Part shown: piece after piece, positions 1 through 5,946 of the stretch
Layout of the letters: each line of letters begins with the position of its first letter
How positions within the stretch are numbered: the stretch's first letter is position 1
NCBI GenBank assembly: GCA_945957185.1
Contig: CAMFKA010000067.1
Coordinates: 1 to 9,857, forward strand
Origin: an uncultured Chlamydiaceae bacterium
Lineage (GTDB): Bacteria; Chlamydiota; Chlamydiia; Chlamydiales; Parachlamydiaceae
Direction: 5' to 3'
DNA: 9,857 nucleotides
Made by a program: the position numbers and the translations under genes
The notes under the pieces: model-generated
The model's input: only the letters and a program-made list of their open reading frames with translations
What the model was told of the DNA's origin: nothing
Databases searched by the model: none

Positions 1-87
1 GTCCTGAGCTTCTTGTTCAAGGCGTAGAGTCTCTTGCTCAAGCTCGCGGATTCTTTTGATTTGACTGTCAAATGTTTCGTCGTTCAT
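1..87 (-). CDS. 5' end of an unidentified gene, probable coiled-coil N-terminus (partial)
   Basis: Read on the minus strand, an open frame starts with ATG at 87-85 and runs off the left edge after 29 codons. It begins MNDETFDSQIKRIRELEQE and continues with alternating Leu and Glu/Gln, as expected for the start of an amphipathic coiled coil. No family can be named from so few residues. The start is the only ATG in the visible frame. There is no purine-rich Shine-Dalgarno sequence before it (the upstream bases read CGCCCCTT). However, a near-consensus promoter lies immediately upstream (96-124), placing the expected transcription start only about 2-4 bases before the ATG. That promoter makes a real gene likely although only a fragment is visible. 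It is divergent from the gene at 135. Confidence 0.6.
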   Translation of the reverse strand, partial: MNDETFDSQIKRIRELEQETLRLEQEAQD

Positions 88-95
88 AAGGGGCG

Positions 96-124
96 ATTGT
101 AGCAAATTTTAAATTTATTGTCAA
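96..124 (-). promoter_or_regulatory. Near-consensus sigma70/sigma66-type promoter for the left-edge gene
   Basis: On the minus strand a perfect -35 box TTGACA (119-124) is followed, after exactly 17 bases of A/T-rich spacer, by a -10 box TACAAT (96-101; five of six consensus positions). Expected transcription start is near 89-91, almost on the ATG at 87. The -35 box overlaps the AAGG ribosome-binding element of the divergent gene at 135, so the two genes may interfere at this point. Confidence 0.7.
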
Positions 125-134
125 GGTTCTACTC

Positions 135-611
135 ATGAACATTTCTTTCTATTTATTCCCACTAACATTTGGTTTAATTTCTTTTATTTCTACTTTCATA
201 GTTTTTTATCTAATTATAATACCGAAAAAAGGTTTTATTGCTAAAACATCCCCCAAGCTTCTGTCCTACCTTCAACAGATCGATGATCAACTTCTCCAAA
301 ATGAAATCGCACCATTCTTAGAAGACCGTATTGAAGGGTTTTTACGCGACCTTGTTGGTCAAATCCCTATGGGAGCAATGATATTCAACAGCTCGCTCAG
401 TCAAACCCTTAAACGAAAGGCTCACAATGCTATTTTGGAGATGATTCCCGATCTAAAAATTCGGGGATTGGAAAAAGCGCAAGAAGCTGCGCTTCAAAAG
501 CAGCAAGAGTTGTGGAAAGAGGTTTTGTGGAAATATGGAGGAGTGCTTTCTTTAGTTTCGGGAGGCATCGGTGCTATTTTGGGATGCTTGACATGGTGGT
601 GGATTGCTTAA
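135..611 (+). CDS. Small protein with a membrane segment at each end, distantly DUF445-like
   Basis: A 158-residue protein. A strongly hydrophobic segment at about residues 5-29 is followed by a basic turn (IPKKG), a central soluble helical region rich in charged residues (about 35-130), and a second hydrophobic, Gly-rich segment near the C-terminus (about 135-156, ending in three Trp). Two terminal anchors with a helical middle, and an N-terminal IPKK-type turn, recall the DUF445/YheB architecture. The similarity is only in pattern, so I do not assign the family. The start is supported by AAGG at 123-126, eight bases before the ATG; no better start exists nearby. The stop codon TAA (609-611) overlaps the stop codon of the convergent gene on the other strand. 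No enzymatic motif is visible; function unknown. Confidence 0.75.
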   Translation: MNISFYLFPLTFGLISFISTFIVFYLIIIPKKGFIAKTSPKLLSYLQQIDDQLLQNEIAPFLEDRIEGFLRDLVGQIPMGAMIFNSSLSQTLKRKAHNAILEMIPDLKIRGLEKAQEAALQKQQELWKEVLWKYGGVLSLVSGGIGAILGCLTWWWIA

Positions 612-1819
612 GCAACAACGGGGGTTGCATCTTTGGAGTTTTCAGTTCGAAACATCTTTTGAAATACTGTTTGAACTTTATCTTTGATTGTCTCCAACAT
701 TCCGGGAGCTTGTGATTCACCAATAAACTCCGAATGTAGATCCTTCGAGTTTTCTATCAATTGCACCACATCTCGAGAAGCAAAAAACTCTAAAATTTTG
801 TTTTTCAGATGTTGCTCAGCAATTTCGGGATTTTGCAACTTTTCAGGATTCACACGGAAATATTTTATAAAGACATTTTTTTGACTTTCAGTTAATTCGG
901 TCTCACAAACTTCCTTCACAGTGGATTTCAGATAAACCCTCTGTTTGCTATCTTCTTTCAATACTTTCCCGTCTAAATCTAATGATCTAGTGTGCTCAAA
1001 ATCATTCACCCCTGCAACTGTTAGCTTCCTTTTTAATTCTTTGATTGTCGATTTTCGAGCATGATAAGCTTCAATTTTTGCCTGGAGCGCAAGTTTTTTA
1101 ACCTCTCTTTCCTCCTCTGTCATTTTTCCTAATGCAGCGATGTAATTGCGTTTGCTGTGATTAAAATTGGTCTTTTGCGCCCACCGGCAAAAGATATTCC
1201 AATCCAAACGGAGAGATGTGAGAATTAACGCCGAGGACTCTGGTCTTTGAATCAAAGTAATCACGGTTTTGATGAGGAGTGTCGTAGCTACCGCACCAAT
1301 CGCAACACCTGAAATAAGAGGGATAACATACGGAATGACAGCAACGCCTCCCACGACAAGAGCCGCGGCTACAAGCGATGCAACTCTAACCGCTAAGATG
1401 GAGACTTCAAGAATGGTGTTTTTTATTAGGGCTTTCTTGTGTTGTGAGATCTTTTTTAGGGTCAAATTCTTCAAATTTGTGGGAAGATCAGCATTTTTAA
1501 GCTCATTTTTCAGCTTTCCGATTTCATTGAGCTGATGAATATCCACGCCGATGGTGCGGATGTTGTCCAGCATTAAAAAAACAGAAGAGATCAAAGGCCC
1601 GAGAACGGTAATAATAGGAACTGAAACAAAAAAGTAAACTTTTGGAGATTGCACACCGCTAAAGGTAATTGCACTTAGCACAAATTTTACAACTGACTTG
1701 ACAGTTTGACGAACTTTGGTGTCATTACGGGGATCCATGACTGCAGAATCAGGAGCCTGAGGGTGCAAAACCAACTCTCTCGCCGCTTCCTTCTGTAAAT
1801 GTAATACGCCGTCTGCCAT
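608..1819 (-). CDS. Membrane protein with bilobed hydrophobic domain; candidate Inc-like protein
   Basis: A 403-residue protein without recognisable enzymatic motifs. Hydrophobic stretches lie at about residues 61-83, 138-160 and 163-189. The last two are separated only by a short turn (around VIPYVIP) and together form a hydrophobic hairpin of about 50 residues. Such a bilobed segment is the hallmark used to predict chlamydial inclusion-membrane (Inc) proteins, which are type III secreted and expose both ends to the host cytosol. The N-terminus (1-40) has no cleavable signal peptide. The C-terminal half (about 215-403) is soluble, highly charged and mostly helical, consistent with a cytosolic interaction domain. 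The start is supported by AAAGG about nine bases upstream. A possible promoter lies further upstream on the minus strand (TTTAAA, 17 bases, TAATAT at 1870-1898), but it is weak. The Inc assignment is inference; an ordinary inner-membrane protein remains possible. Confidence 0.8.
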   Translation of the reverse strand: MADGVLHLQKEAARELVLHPQAPDSAVMDPRNDTKVRQTVKSVVKFVLSAITFSGVQSPKVYFFVSVPIITVLGPLISSVFLMLDNIRTIGVDIHQLNEIGKLKNELKNADLPTNLKNLTLKKISQHKKALIKNTILEVSILAVRVASLVAAALVVGGVAVIPYVIPLISGVAIGAVATTLLIKTVITLIQRPESSALILTSLRLDWNIFCRWAQKTNFNHSKRNYIAALGKMTEEEREVKKLALQAKIEAYHARKSTIKELKRKLTVAGVNDFEHTRSLDLDGKVLKEDSKQRVYLKSTVKEVCETELTESQKNVFIKYFRVNPEKLQNPEIAEQHLKNKILEFFASRDVVQLIENSKDLHSEFIGESQAPGMLETIKDKVQTVFQKMFRTENSKDATPVVA

Positions 1820-1895
1820 AACATTTTACCTTTGTTATACCTCAATTTTAATTCTCGAATGTTAAGGCTATATTAAATTTGGATTTATTTTATTT

Positions 1896-1926
1896 AAAAA
1901 TGAGATACCGGGGCGTCTCGCCCTGG
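1896..1926 (-). terminator. Possible rho-independent terminator after the SUMF1-fold gene
   Basis: On the minus strand, just downstream of the stop codon at 1935, GGGCG and CGCCC (1919-1923 and 1911-1915) can pair around a 3-base loop. Two further pairs extend the stem (CC/GG, across one A-C mismatch) to 1908-1926. A run of five U (1896-1900) follows, but seven bases away rather than directly, so the site is only a moderate match. Confidence 0.3.
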
Positions 1927-1934
1927 CAATGAAA

Positions 1935-3080
1935 TTACTGAGCTTGGGTGTACACCCGAAAACCGGTGAATTGATCCGTATGCTCCGGAGGCAACGCGAT
2001 TTTTTCCGTCACCCTTACCCCATCAGCGGTGCTGTCGTAACAGCCACCCTTCGCTAGGCGCCGGTCCCCTTCGACGGGATCAGCAACCCATTCCCAGACG
2101 TTGCCGCTCATATCGTAGGCGCCGTAGGGACTCACCGCATTCATCGTGAGGGAGCCATCGGGAAATCGTGTCTTCCCGTTATAAAAGCCCACTTTTGTGG
2201 TCAAAACGGCAAGAGCTTCCAACGGAGCGTCACTAGACTTATAATTCGCCCAAGCAGGAGTGATTTGGTCTTTGCTAAAGCCATAAAGAAACACGCGATG
2301 AGAGCCATCGCGCGCCTGGGCAGCCGCATGCACCCATTCGGCTTCGGTAGGCAAGCGGTAGCCAAAATCACGGCAAAATGCTGTGGCGCCGTACCAGCTC
2401 ACATGGATGACAGGAAAGTGCGCCTTTCCTGCTATTACTTCAAAAACATGCGCATCGCTTAGGGAAATTTGACTAGTAGGTTCTGCCTCTTTCGTTTTGA
2501 AGAGAACTTTTCCCTCCATATCCAAAATCCACCCTTTTCTTGATGCATCTTCAACGATATAAATTTTGCTTTGCTGGGTGGCGCGATTCAGCCATCTCAC
2601 AAATTGCTTATTCGTGATTTCGAAGGTTCCAATTTGGCGCGTGTCATCGATTTTTGAGAGGGGAACACCTCTTTTTGGAGGAACTAAAACCGTAGGGACA
2701 GCTGCGATCACTTCATCGACAGATGCTTTAGGGCGTATATATTGATCGATTTTCGTCACTTTATCCGCTTCTATCTGTATCTGACGAGGGGGAACATCTT
2801 CAAAATGCGCATCTTGATTAGGAACAATGAATTCCAAAGTGTAATTTCCGGGAGGAAGGCTCCCCACAGCAACAAGGCAGCATGGTGAGGGAGTGTGATT
2901 AACGACTGCTCCTCCCTTAGGGTACAATTGTGAGTACCCTTGTTCCCCTGTTACACGAAAGCGAACACGTTCTAACCGCTCCCCCTTTTGATCGGTTTGG
3001 TAAGAGACGACGAGACTACCCACCGAATCGGCAAATAACCCTGTCACCATCACCAGAAGCAATATTAGCACGCGAATCAT
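1935..3080 (-). CDS. Exported SUMF1/FGE-fold (formylglycine-generating-enzyme-like) domain protein
   Basis: A 381-residue protein when started at ATG 3080. That start gives a clear signal peptide (MIRVLILLLVMVTGLFA, likely cut near residue 17) and has ACAGGA four bases upstream. The frame stays open 46 codons further upstream, but that extension has no export signal at its front and runs through the promoter region. After the signal comes a beta-rich domain (about 20-115, PEGA/Ig-like in feel), then a linker, then the FGE-sulfatase (SUMF1) fold. Signatures of the fold are FEITNKQF (153-160), PVIHVSWYGATAFC (223-236), RLPTEAEW (242-249), YGAYDMSGNVWEWVAD (319-334), KGG (344-346) and GFRVY (373-377). 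The copper-binding cysteine pair of true FGE, which follows the conserved GG in the last segment, is absent: the equivalent stretch reads GGCYDSTADG. Sulfatase activation is therefore unlikely; a structural or ligand-binding role is more plausible. Chlamydial Pkn1 also carries such a domain. Confidence 0.88.
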   Translation of the reverse strand: MIRVLILLLVMVTGLFADSVGSLVVSYQTDQKGERLERVRFRVTGEQGYSQLYPKGGAVVNHTPSPCCLVAVGSLPPGNYTLEFIVPNQDAHFEDVPPRQIQIEADKVTKIDQYIRPKASVDEVIAAVPTVLVPPKRGVPLSKIDDTRQIGTFEITNKQFVRWLNRATQQSKIYIVEDASRKGWILDMEGKVLFKTKEAEPTSQISLSDAHVFEVIAGKAHFPVIHVSWYGATAFCRDFGYRLPTEAEWVHAAAQARDGSHRVFLYGFSKDQITPAWANYKSSDAPLEALAVLTTKVGFYNGKTRFPDGSLTMNAVSPYGAYDMSGNVWEWVADPVEGDRRLAKGGCYDSTADGVRVTEKIALPPEHTDQFTGFRVYTQAQ

Positions 3081-3084
3081 ACAA

Positions 3085-3090
3085 TCCTGT
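3085..3090 (-). promoter_or_regulatory. Ribosome binding site deciding the start of the SUMF1-fold gene
   Basis: ACAGGA on the minus strand ends four bases before the ATG at 3080. It favours this start, directly followed by a signal peptide, over the first in-frame ATG 46 codons upstream. Confidence 0.6.
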
Positions 3091-3118
3091 TTATCATAAA
3101 AATGAAGCTGACTATATA
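3090..3118 (+). promoter_or_regulatory. Possible hemF promoter
   Basis: TTTATC (3090-3095) and TATATA (3113-3118) are separated by 17 bases. The -10 box is good but the -35 box is weak (three of six). The predicted transcript would begin near 3125 and have a leader of about 65 bases before the hemF start. Confidence 0.35.
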
Positions 3119-3139
3119 AAAACGAATTTTTTAATGCAA
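3111..3139 (-). promoter_or_regulatory. Possible promoter of the SUMF1-fold gene
   Basis: On the minus strand TTGCAT (3134-3139) and TATAGT (3111-3116) are spaced by 17 bases. The -10 box matches five of six consensus positions, the -35 box three. Expected start is near 3104, leaving a leader of about 24 bases. The -10 boxes of this promoter and the divergent hemF candidate occupy the same bases. Confidence 0.45.
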
Positions 3140-3177
3140 TTTTTTGAACGATATGCAACGATTTCCCTCGAAGAATG

Positions 3178-3183
3178 CGGAGG
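3178..3183 (+). promoter_or_regulatory. Ribosome binding site deciding the hemF start
   Basis: CGGAGG sits six bases before the ATG at 3190, the ideal distance. It lies inside the codons that would follow the alternative in-frame ATG at 3175, which itself has no Shine-Dalgarno sequence. The downstream ATG is therefore the start. Confidence 0.8.
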
Positions 3184-3189
3184 TTTTCT

Positions 3190-3984
3190 ATGCAAAGCAT
3201 CGACAAAGAGGCGCTCATCGTCTACCTAAAATCGCTACGCGATCAAATTCTCGCAGCTTTCGAAACCTTCGAACCGACCGCGCGCTTCGAGCGAAAAAAT
3301 TGGAATCACACTACCGGCGGCGGTGGTGAAATTTCCGTTTTGCGAGGCGAGCATTTTGAGAAAGCCGCAGTCAACTGGTCGGCGGTTTCCGGGGATAATT
3401 TCCCCATGGGAGATGGCCATGGGCCGTTTTTCGCCACAGGCATCAGTTTGATCACACACATGAAAAATCCCAACGCCCCCACGGTGCACATGAACATCCG
3501 CTACATCGAAACCGAAAAAAAGCGGTGGTTAGGTGGAGGATATGACTTAACTCCCATGGGATTCCCCTACGAAGACGACACGCGCCATTTCCATGATATC
3601 GCCAAAATCTCGCTCGATCCCCATGGGGAGGAGTTGTACCCACTCTTTTCGAAACAAGCAGCAGAGTATTTTTACATCCCACACAGAAAAAAAGAGCGTG
3701 GTGTGGGAGGGATTTTCTTCGACCATTACAACACCGGAAACGAAGAGCACGACCTCGCAATGTGGAAGAGCGTAGGGGATCGCTTCCTCGATGCCATCAT
3801 TCCCATCTACAAAAGAACTGTTTCCCTGCCCTACACACCGGAAGAGAAAGAGCGGCAACTGGAACTTCGCTCTCACTACGTAGAATTTAATCTTCTCTAC
3901 GACCGCGGAACAAAATTTGGCTTTTTATCAGGGGGAAATCCGGAAGCGATTCTCTGCTCGATGCCGCCTTATGCAAAATGGTAA
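3190..3984 (+). CDS. hemF: Oxygen-dependent coproporphyrinogen III oxidase
   Basis: HemF converts coproporphyrinogen III to protoporphyrinogen IX by two O2-dependent oxidative decarboxylations, a late heme step, in the cytoplasm. The 264-residue protein carries the family signatures in order: TGGGGEISVLRG (about 42-53), VNWSAVSG (61-68), PTVHMNIRY (97-105), GGGYDLTP (115-122), GGIFFDHYNT (173-182), YVEFNLLYDRGTKFG (230-244), containing the conserved active-site Asp-Arg, and GGNPEAILCSMPP (248-260). The protein stops four residues later (YAKW). E. coli HemF continues for about 25 more residues beyond the equivalent Trp. The other reading frames after the stop show no match to that tail, so this is a natural short end rather than a frameshift. 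As I recall, alphaproteobacterial HemF proteins end similarly. The upstream neighbour is divergent; the next gene starts 70 bases downstream on the same strand and may be cotranscribed. Confidence 0.96.
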   Translation: MQSIDKEALIVYLKSLRDQILAAFETFEPTARFERKNWNHTTGGGGEISVLRGEHFEKAAVNWSAVSGDNFPMGDGHGPFFATGISLITHMKNPNAPTVHMNIRYIETEKKRWLGGGYDLTPMGFPYEDDTRHFHDIAKISLDPHGEELYPLFSKQAAEYFYIPHRKKERGVGGIFFDHYNTGNEEHDLAMWKSVGDRFLDAIIPIYKRTVSLPYTPEEKERQLELRSHYVEFNLLYDRGTKFGFLSGGNPEAILCSMPPYAKW

Positions 3985-4054
3985 TCGTACTCATTGATAT
4001 TTTGCATCAATTCGATTATCACTAATTAGTAAACTACAACATGGAGATGATGCC

Positions 4055-4843
4055 ATGAATTTTGGAAGTTCCTCTCCCATTCCGATCGGAACCGGAGTGG
4101 CGCCATCTTCTTCGATGGAGCTTTTGAGCGAATGTTCGCCTCAACAGCCCTTCCCTACCGACTTTTTCTCAATCCCTCCCTCGCCGCACGCTTATCCACA
4201 GTCGCCACCACCTTTACGACGGCTCCCCTCCGATTACTTTGCTTCAAGTATGCGTCAAACCGCATCATTACCAAGCACGGCAGTTTCCGGACTTGATCGT
4301 TGGTTAAAAAGCCAAAATGGCGACCAGCTCATGCACCTTGTTGAACCTATTAGAGATGCTTGCAACTTATACGGAACTTCAAATCCTCATATCAGCACAA
4401 TTTTTATGCTGGCCCAGAAGGGAATTGAGAGGCTAGAAAAACATTACATAGGTCGACCGTTAATCATCAAAACGATTCATAGCATTAAAACGATGTTTAG
4501 TAGCCATGTGCAATTGAGCCTGCATACACAGCCGCTCCCGTCTGTCTTTACGCCTCATTTTGCATATCCAACTGCCACAACCTCTTACTCAACTCTCCCT
4601 GCTCCCTCTATGCCGTCTGCCACGCCTCCAACGCTTATTCCTACGCCATCTCCGCAAATTGCAAAGCTTCTTTGCTGGAATCCCAAAGAGTTGGAAGATT
4701 TTGCACAAGACCTTGTCGACATGATATCAAATTCAAATGAAACACCCGAAGTGAGAGCTATTCACCTCAACTTCCGTTTGCAGAAGATCAATGAGAAACG
4801 AGCCCTTCAACGCAGTTTAGAGATGTATGGGAGATCTGTATGA
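4055..4843 (+). CDS. Unrecognised Pro/Ser-rich protein, translationally coupled to the FUSC gene
   Basis: A 262-residue protein that I do not recognise. There is no signal peptide or membrane segment. Residues 1-75 are rich in Pro and Ser (runs such as PPSPHAYPQSPPP), hence probably disordered. Residues about 77-156 look helical. A second Pro/Ser/Thr-rich linker spans about 159-200, and a charged helical C-terminus about 205-258. The start is supported by GGAG (4043-4046), eight bases before the ATG. The last codon overlaps the next start in an ATGA arrangement (4840-4843), so the two genes are very probably translated as a pair. Two disordered linkers around a helical module in a possible intracellular bacterium fit a scaffold or a type III effector, but that is speculation. 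Codon use does not look foreign. Confidence 0.8.
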   Translation: MNFGSSSPIPIGTGVAPSSSMELLSECSPQQPFPTDFFSIPPSPHAYPQSPPPLRRLPSDYFASSMRQTASLPSTAVSGLDRWLKSQNGDQLMHLVEPIRDACNLYGTSNPHISTIFMLAQKGIERLEKHYIGRPLIIKTIHSIKTMFSSHVQLSLHTQPLPSVFTPHFAYPTATTSYSTLPAPSMPSATPPTLIPTPSPQIAKLLCWNPKELEDFAQDLVDMISNSNETPEVRAIHLNFRLQKINEKRALQRSLEMYGRSV

Positions 4844-5943
4844 CCACAGGAGTCTCCAAATTAAGTTTTTTCGAAAAGTGGAAGACCCTCGACTATCGAA
4901 CTGCTTTAAAAATTGGGGTTACCGCGACATTAAGTTTTTATGCAGGGCAAGTTTTAAGTCACATTTCCGGAAGACCCGACCAATTAAACAACTTGTGGTG
5001 TGTTTTAACGGCCATTGTTGTCATCAAAGCGAATCTTGGAAGCACTAACGAAGCAGCCATGTTTCGGTTTCTCGGAATCTTGATCGGTTCAGTATTGGGG
5101 GGCATGTTTGCCTTTTATTTTGGTGGAAGCCCTTTAGCATTGGGACTAGGGGTCTTTTTAACAAGCCTTGCTTGTTTGTTATTAAACATCCAAGACAGCA
5201 TTAAAATCGCATCTCTGTCAGTTGCTATCGTAATGACCCTGCACACGCTATATCCCGAACACAATCCTTGGCTTTTTAGCTTATTCCGTTTTATCGATTC
5301 TGTTGTGGGGATATTGGTGGCGATGTTTGTTTCTTATATCCTCTTGCCCAAGACAGCCGCGGAGGACATCTATCTTAATTTGGCAAAAGTGCTTTCATCG
5401 CTAGGAAGGCTGTTTCGGTTGTCGCTTGAGACGGGAGAAAACACCGAAGTGCATAAATTGGCGGCGGAACAGATTCAAAAAGATGTGGAGAAGCTTCTGA
5501 TCGATGCGCGCGGTTTCTACAATCAATCGAAATTGGAGCTATTTTCTAAAGAAGACGCCCCCTTAGAGTGGTCCATGGTCTTAAATTCTATCGATAGAAT
5601 CTATGAAGCCATCTTATCGATTCGTGCTGCAAACCACTATCAGCTCACAAAAATATTTGATGATGCCCTTTCAGACCAATTGGAACAGTTTCGCGATCAA
5701 ACCAGCATCGCAATTGACTCATTGATCAAAAAGCTAGAAAACCGCACCGCACCGGCAGTTCTCTACCCTTTTGAAGAGGAAGCGACAGCACTCAAAAAAT
5801 TGAATGATGAATTGGCGCGCTTTAGGGAGACCCGTTCTACAAGGCGCTTTGACTTAAACGATCTCGAAAATTTTTATGTCTTCTTCTACAGCTTAAGGCT
5901 TATTGGGGAGGAGTTACAAAGAATAGACACCCACCTCTCTTGA
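4840..5943 (+). CDS. FUSC-family (aromatic acid exporter-like) inner membrane protein
   Basis: A 367-residue protein with about six membrane helices in the N-terminal half (roughly 21-40, 50-67, 76-95, 99-117, 121-137, 148-169) followed by a soluble, helical, charged C-terminal half (about 175-367). This is the half-length arrangement of the FUSC/ArAE superfamily (YccS, AaeB, fusaric acid resistance). Typical features are the first helix after YRTALKIGVTAT, the LWCVLTAIVV segment, and the fourth to sixth helices ending at VSYILLPKTA. Family members export aromatic acids or related compounds; the substrate here cannot be read from sequence. GGGAG at 4829-4833 lies six bases before the start, inside the previous gene, which it overlaps by four bases. 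Downstream lies the large palindromic repeat, beginning three bases after the TGA stop. Confidence 0.85.
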   Translation: MTTGVSKLSFFEKWKTLDYRTALKIGVTATLSFYAGQVLSHISGRPDQLNNLWCVLTAIVVIKANLGSTNEAAMFRFLGILIGSVLGGMFAFYFGGSPLALGLGVFLTSLACLLLNIQDSIKIASLSVAIVMTLHTLYPEHNPWLFSLFRFIDSVVGILVAMFVSYILLPKTAAEDIYLNLAKVLSSLGRLFRLSLETGENTEVHKLAAEQIQKDVEKLLIDARGFYNQSKLELFSKEDAPLEWSMVLNSIDRIYEAILSIRAANHYQLTKIFDDALSDQLEQFRDQTSIAIDSLIKKLENRTAPAVLYPFEEEATALKKLNDELARFRETRSTRRFDLNDLENFYVFFYSLRLIGEELQRIDTHLS

Positions 5944-5946
5944 ATC

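Noticed and set aside
59..73. Perfect dyad ATTTGACTGTCAAAT as a possible operator
   Set aside because: It lies within the coding sequence of the left-edge gene, downstream of its promoter; a 7-base dyad of this A/T content is expected by chance. A repressor site cannot be excluded but is not supported.
1269..1535. An 88-codon plus-strand frame rich in Ala and Thr
   Set aside because: It is antisense to the hydrophobic hairpin of the 403-residue membrane protein; the composition is the complement of Val/Ala/Ile codons.
3175..3189. Alternative hemF start five codons upstream
   Set aside because: The Shine-Dalgarno sequence CGGAGG lies after this ATG and is ideally spaced for the one at 3190.
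3081..3218. Upstream extension of the SUMF1-fold frame by 46 codons
   Set aside because: It would bury the signal peptide inside the protein and run across the promoter region; the internal ATG at 3080 has both a ribosome binding site and the signal peptide.
3985..4054. Terminator after hemF
   Set aside because: Only a 5-base A/T-rich pair (TTGAT/ATCAA) without GC stem or U-tract was found, so readthrough into the next gene is more likely.
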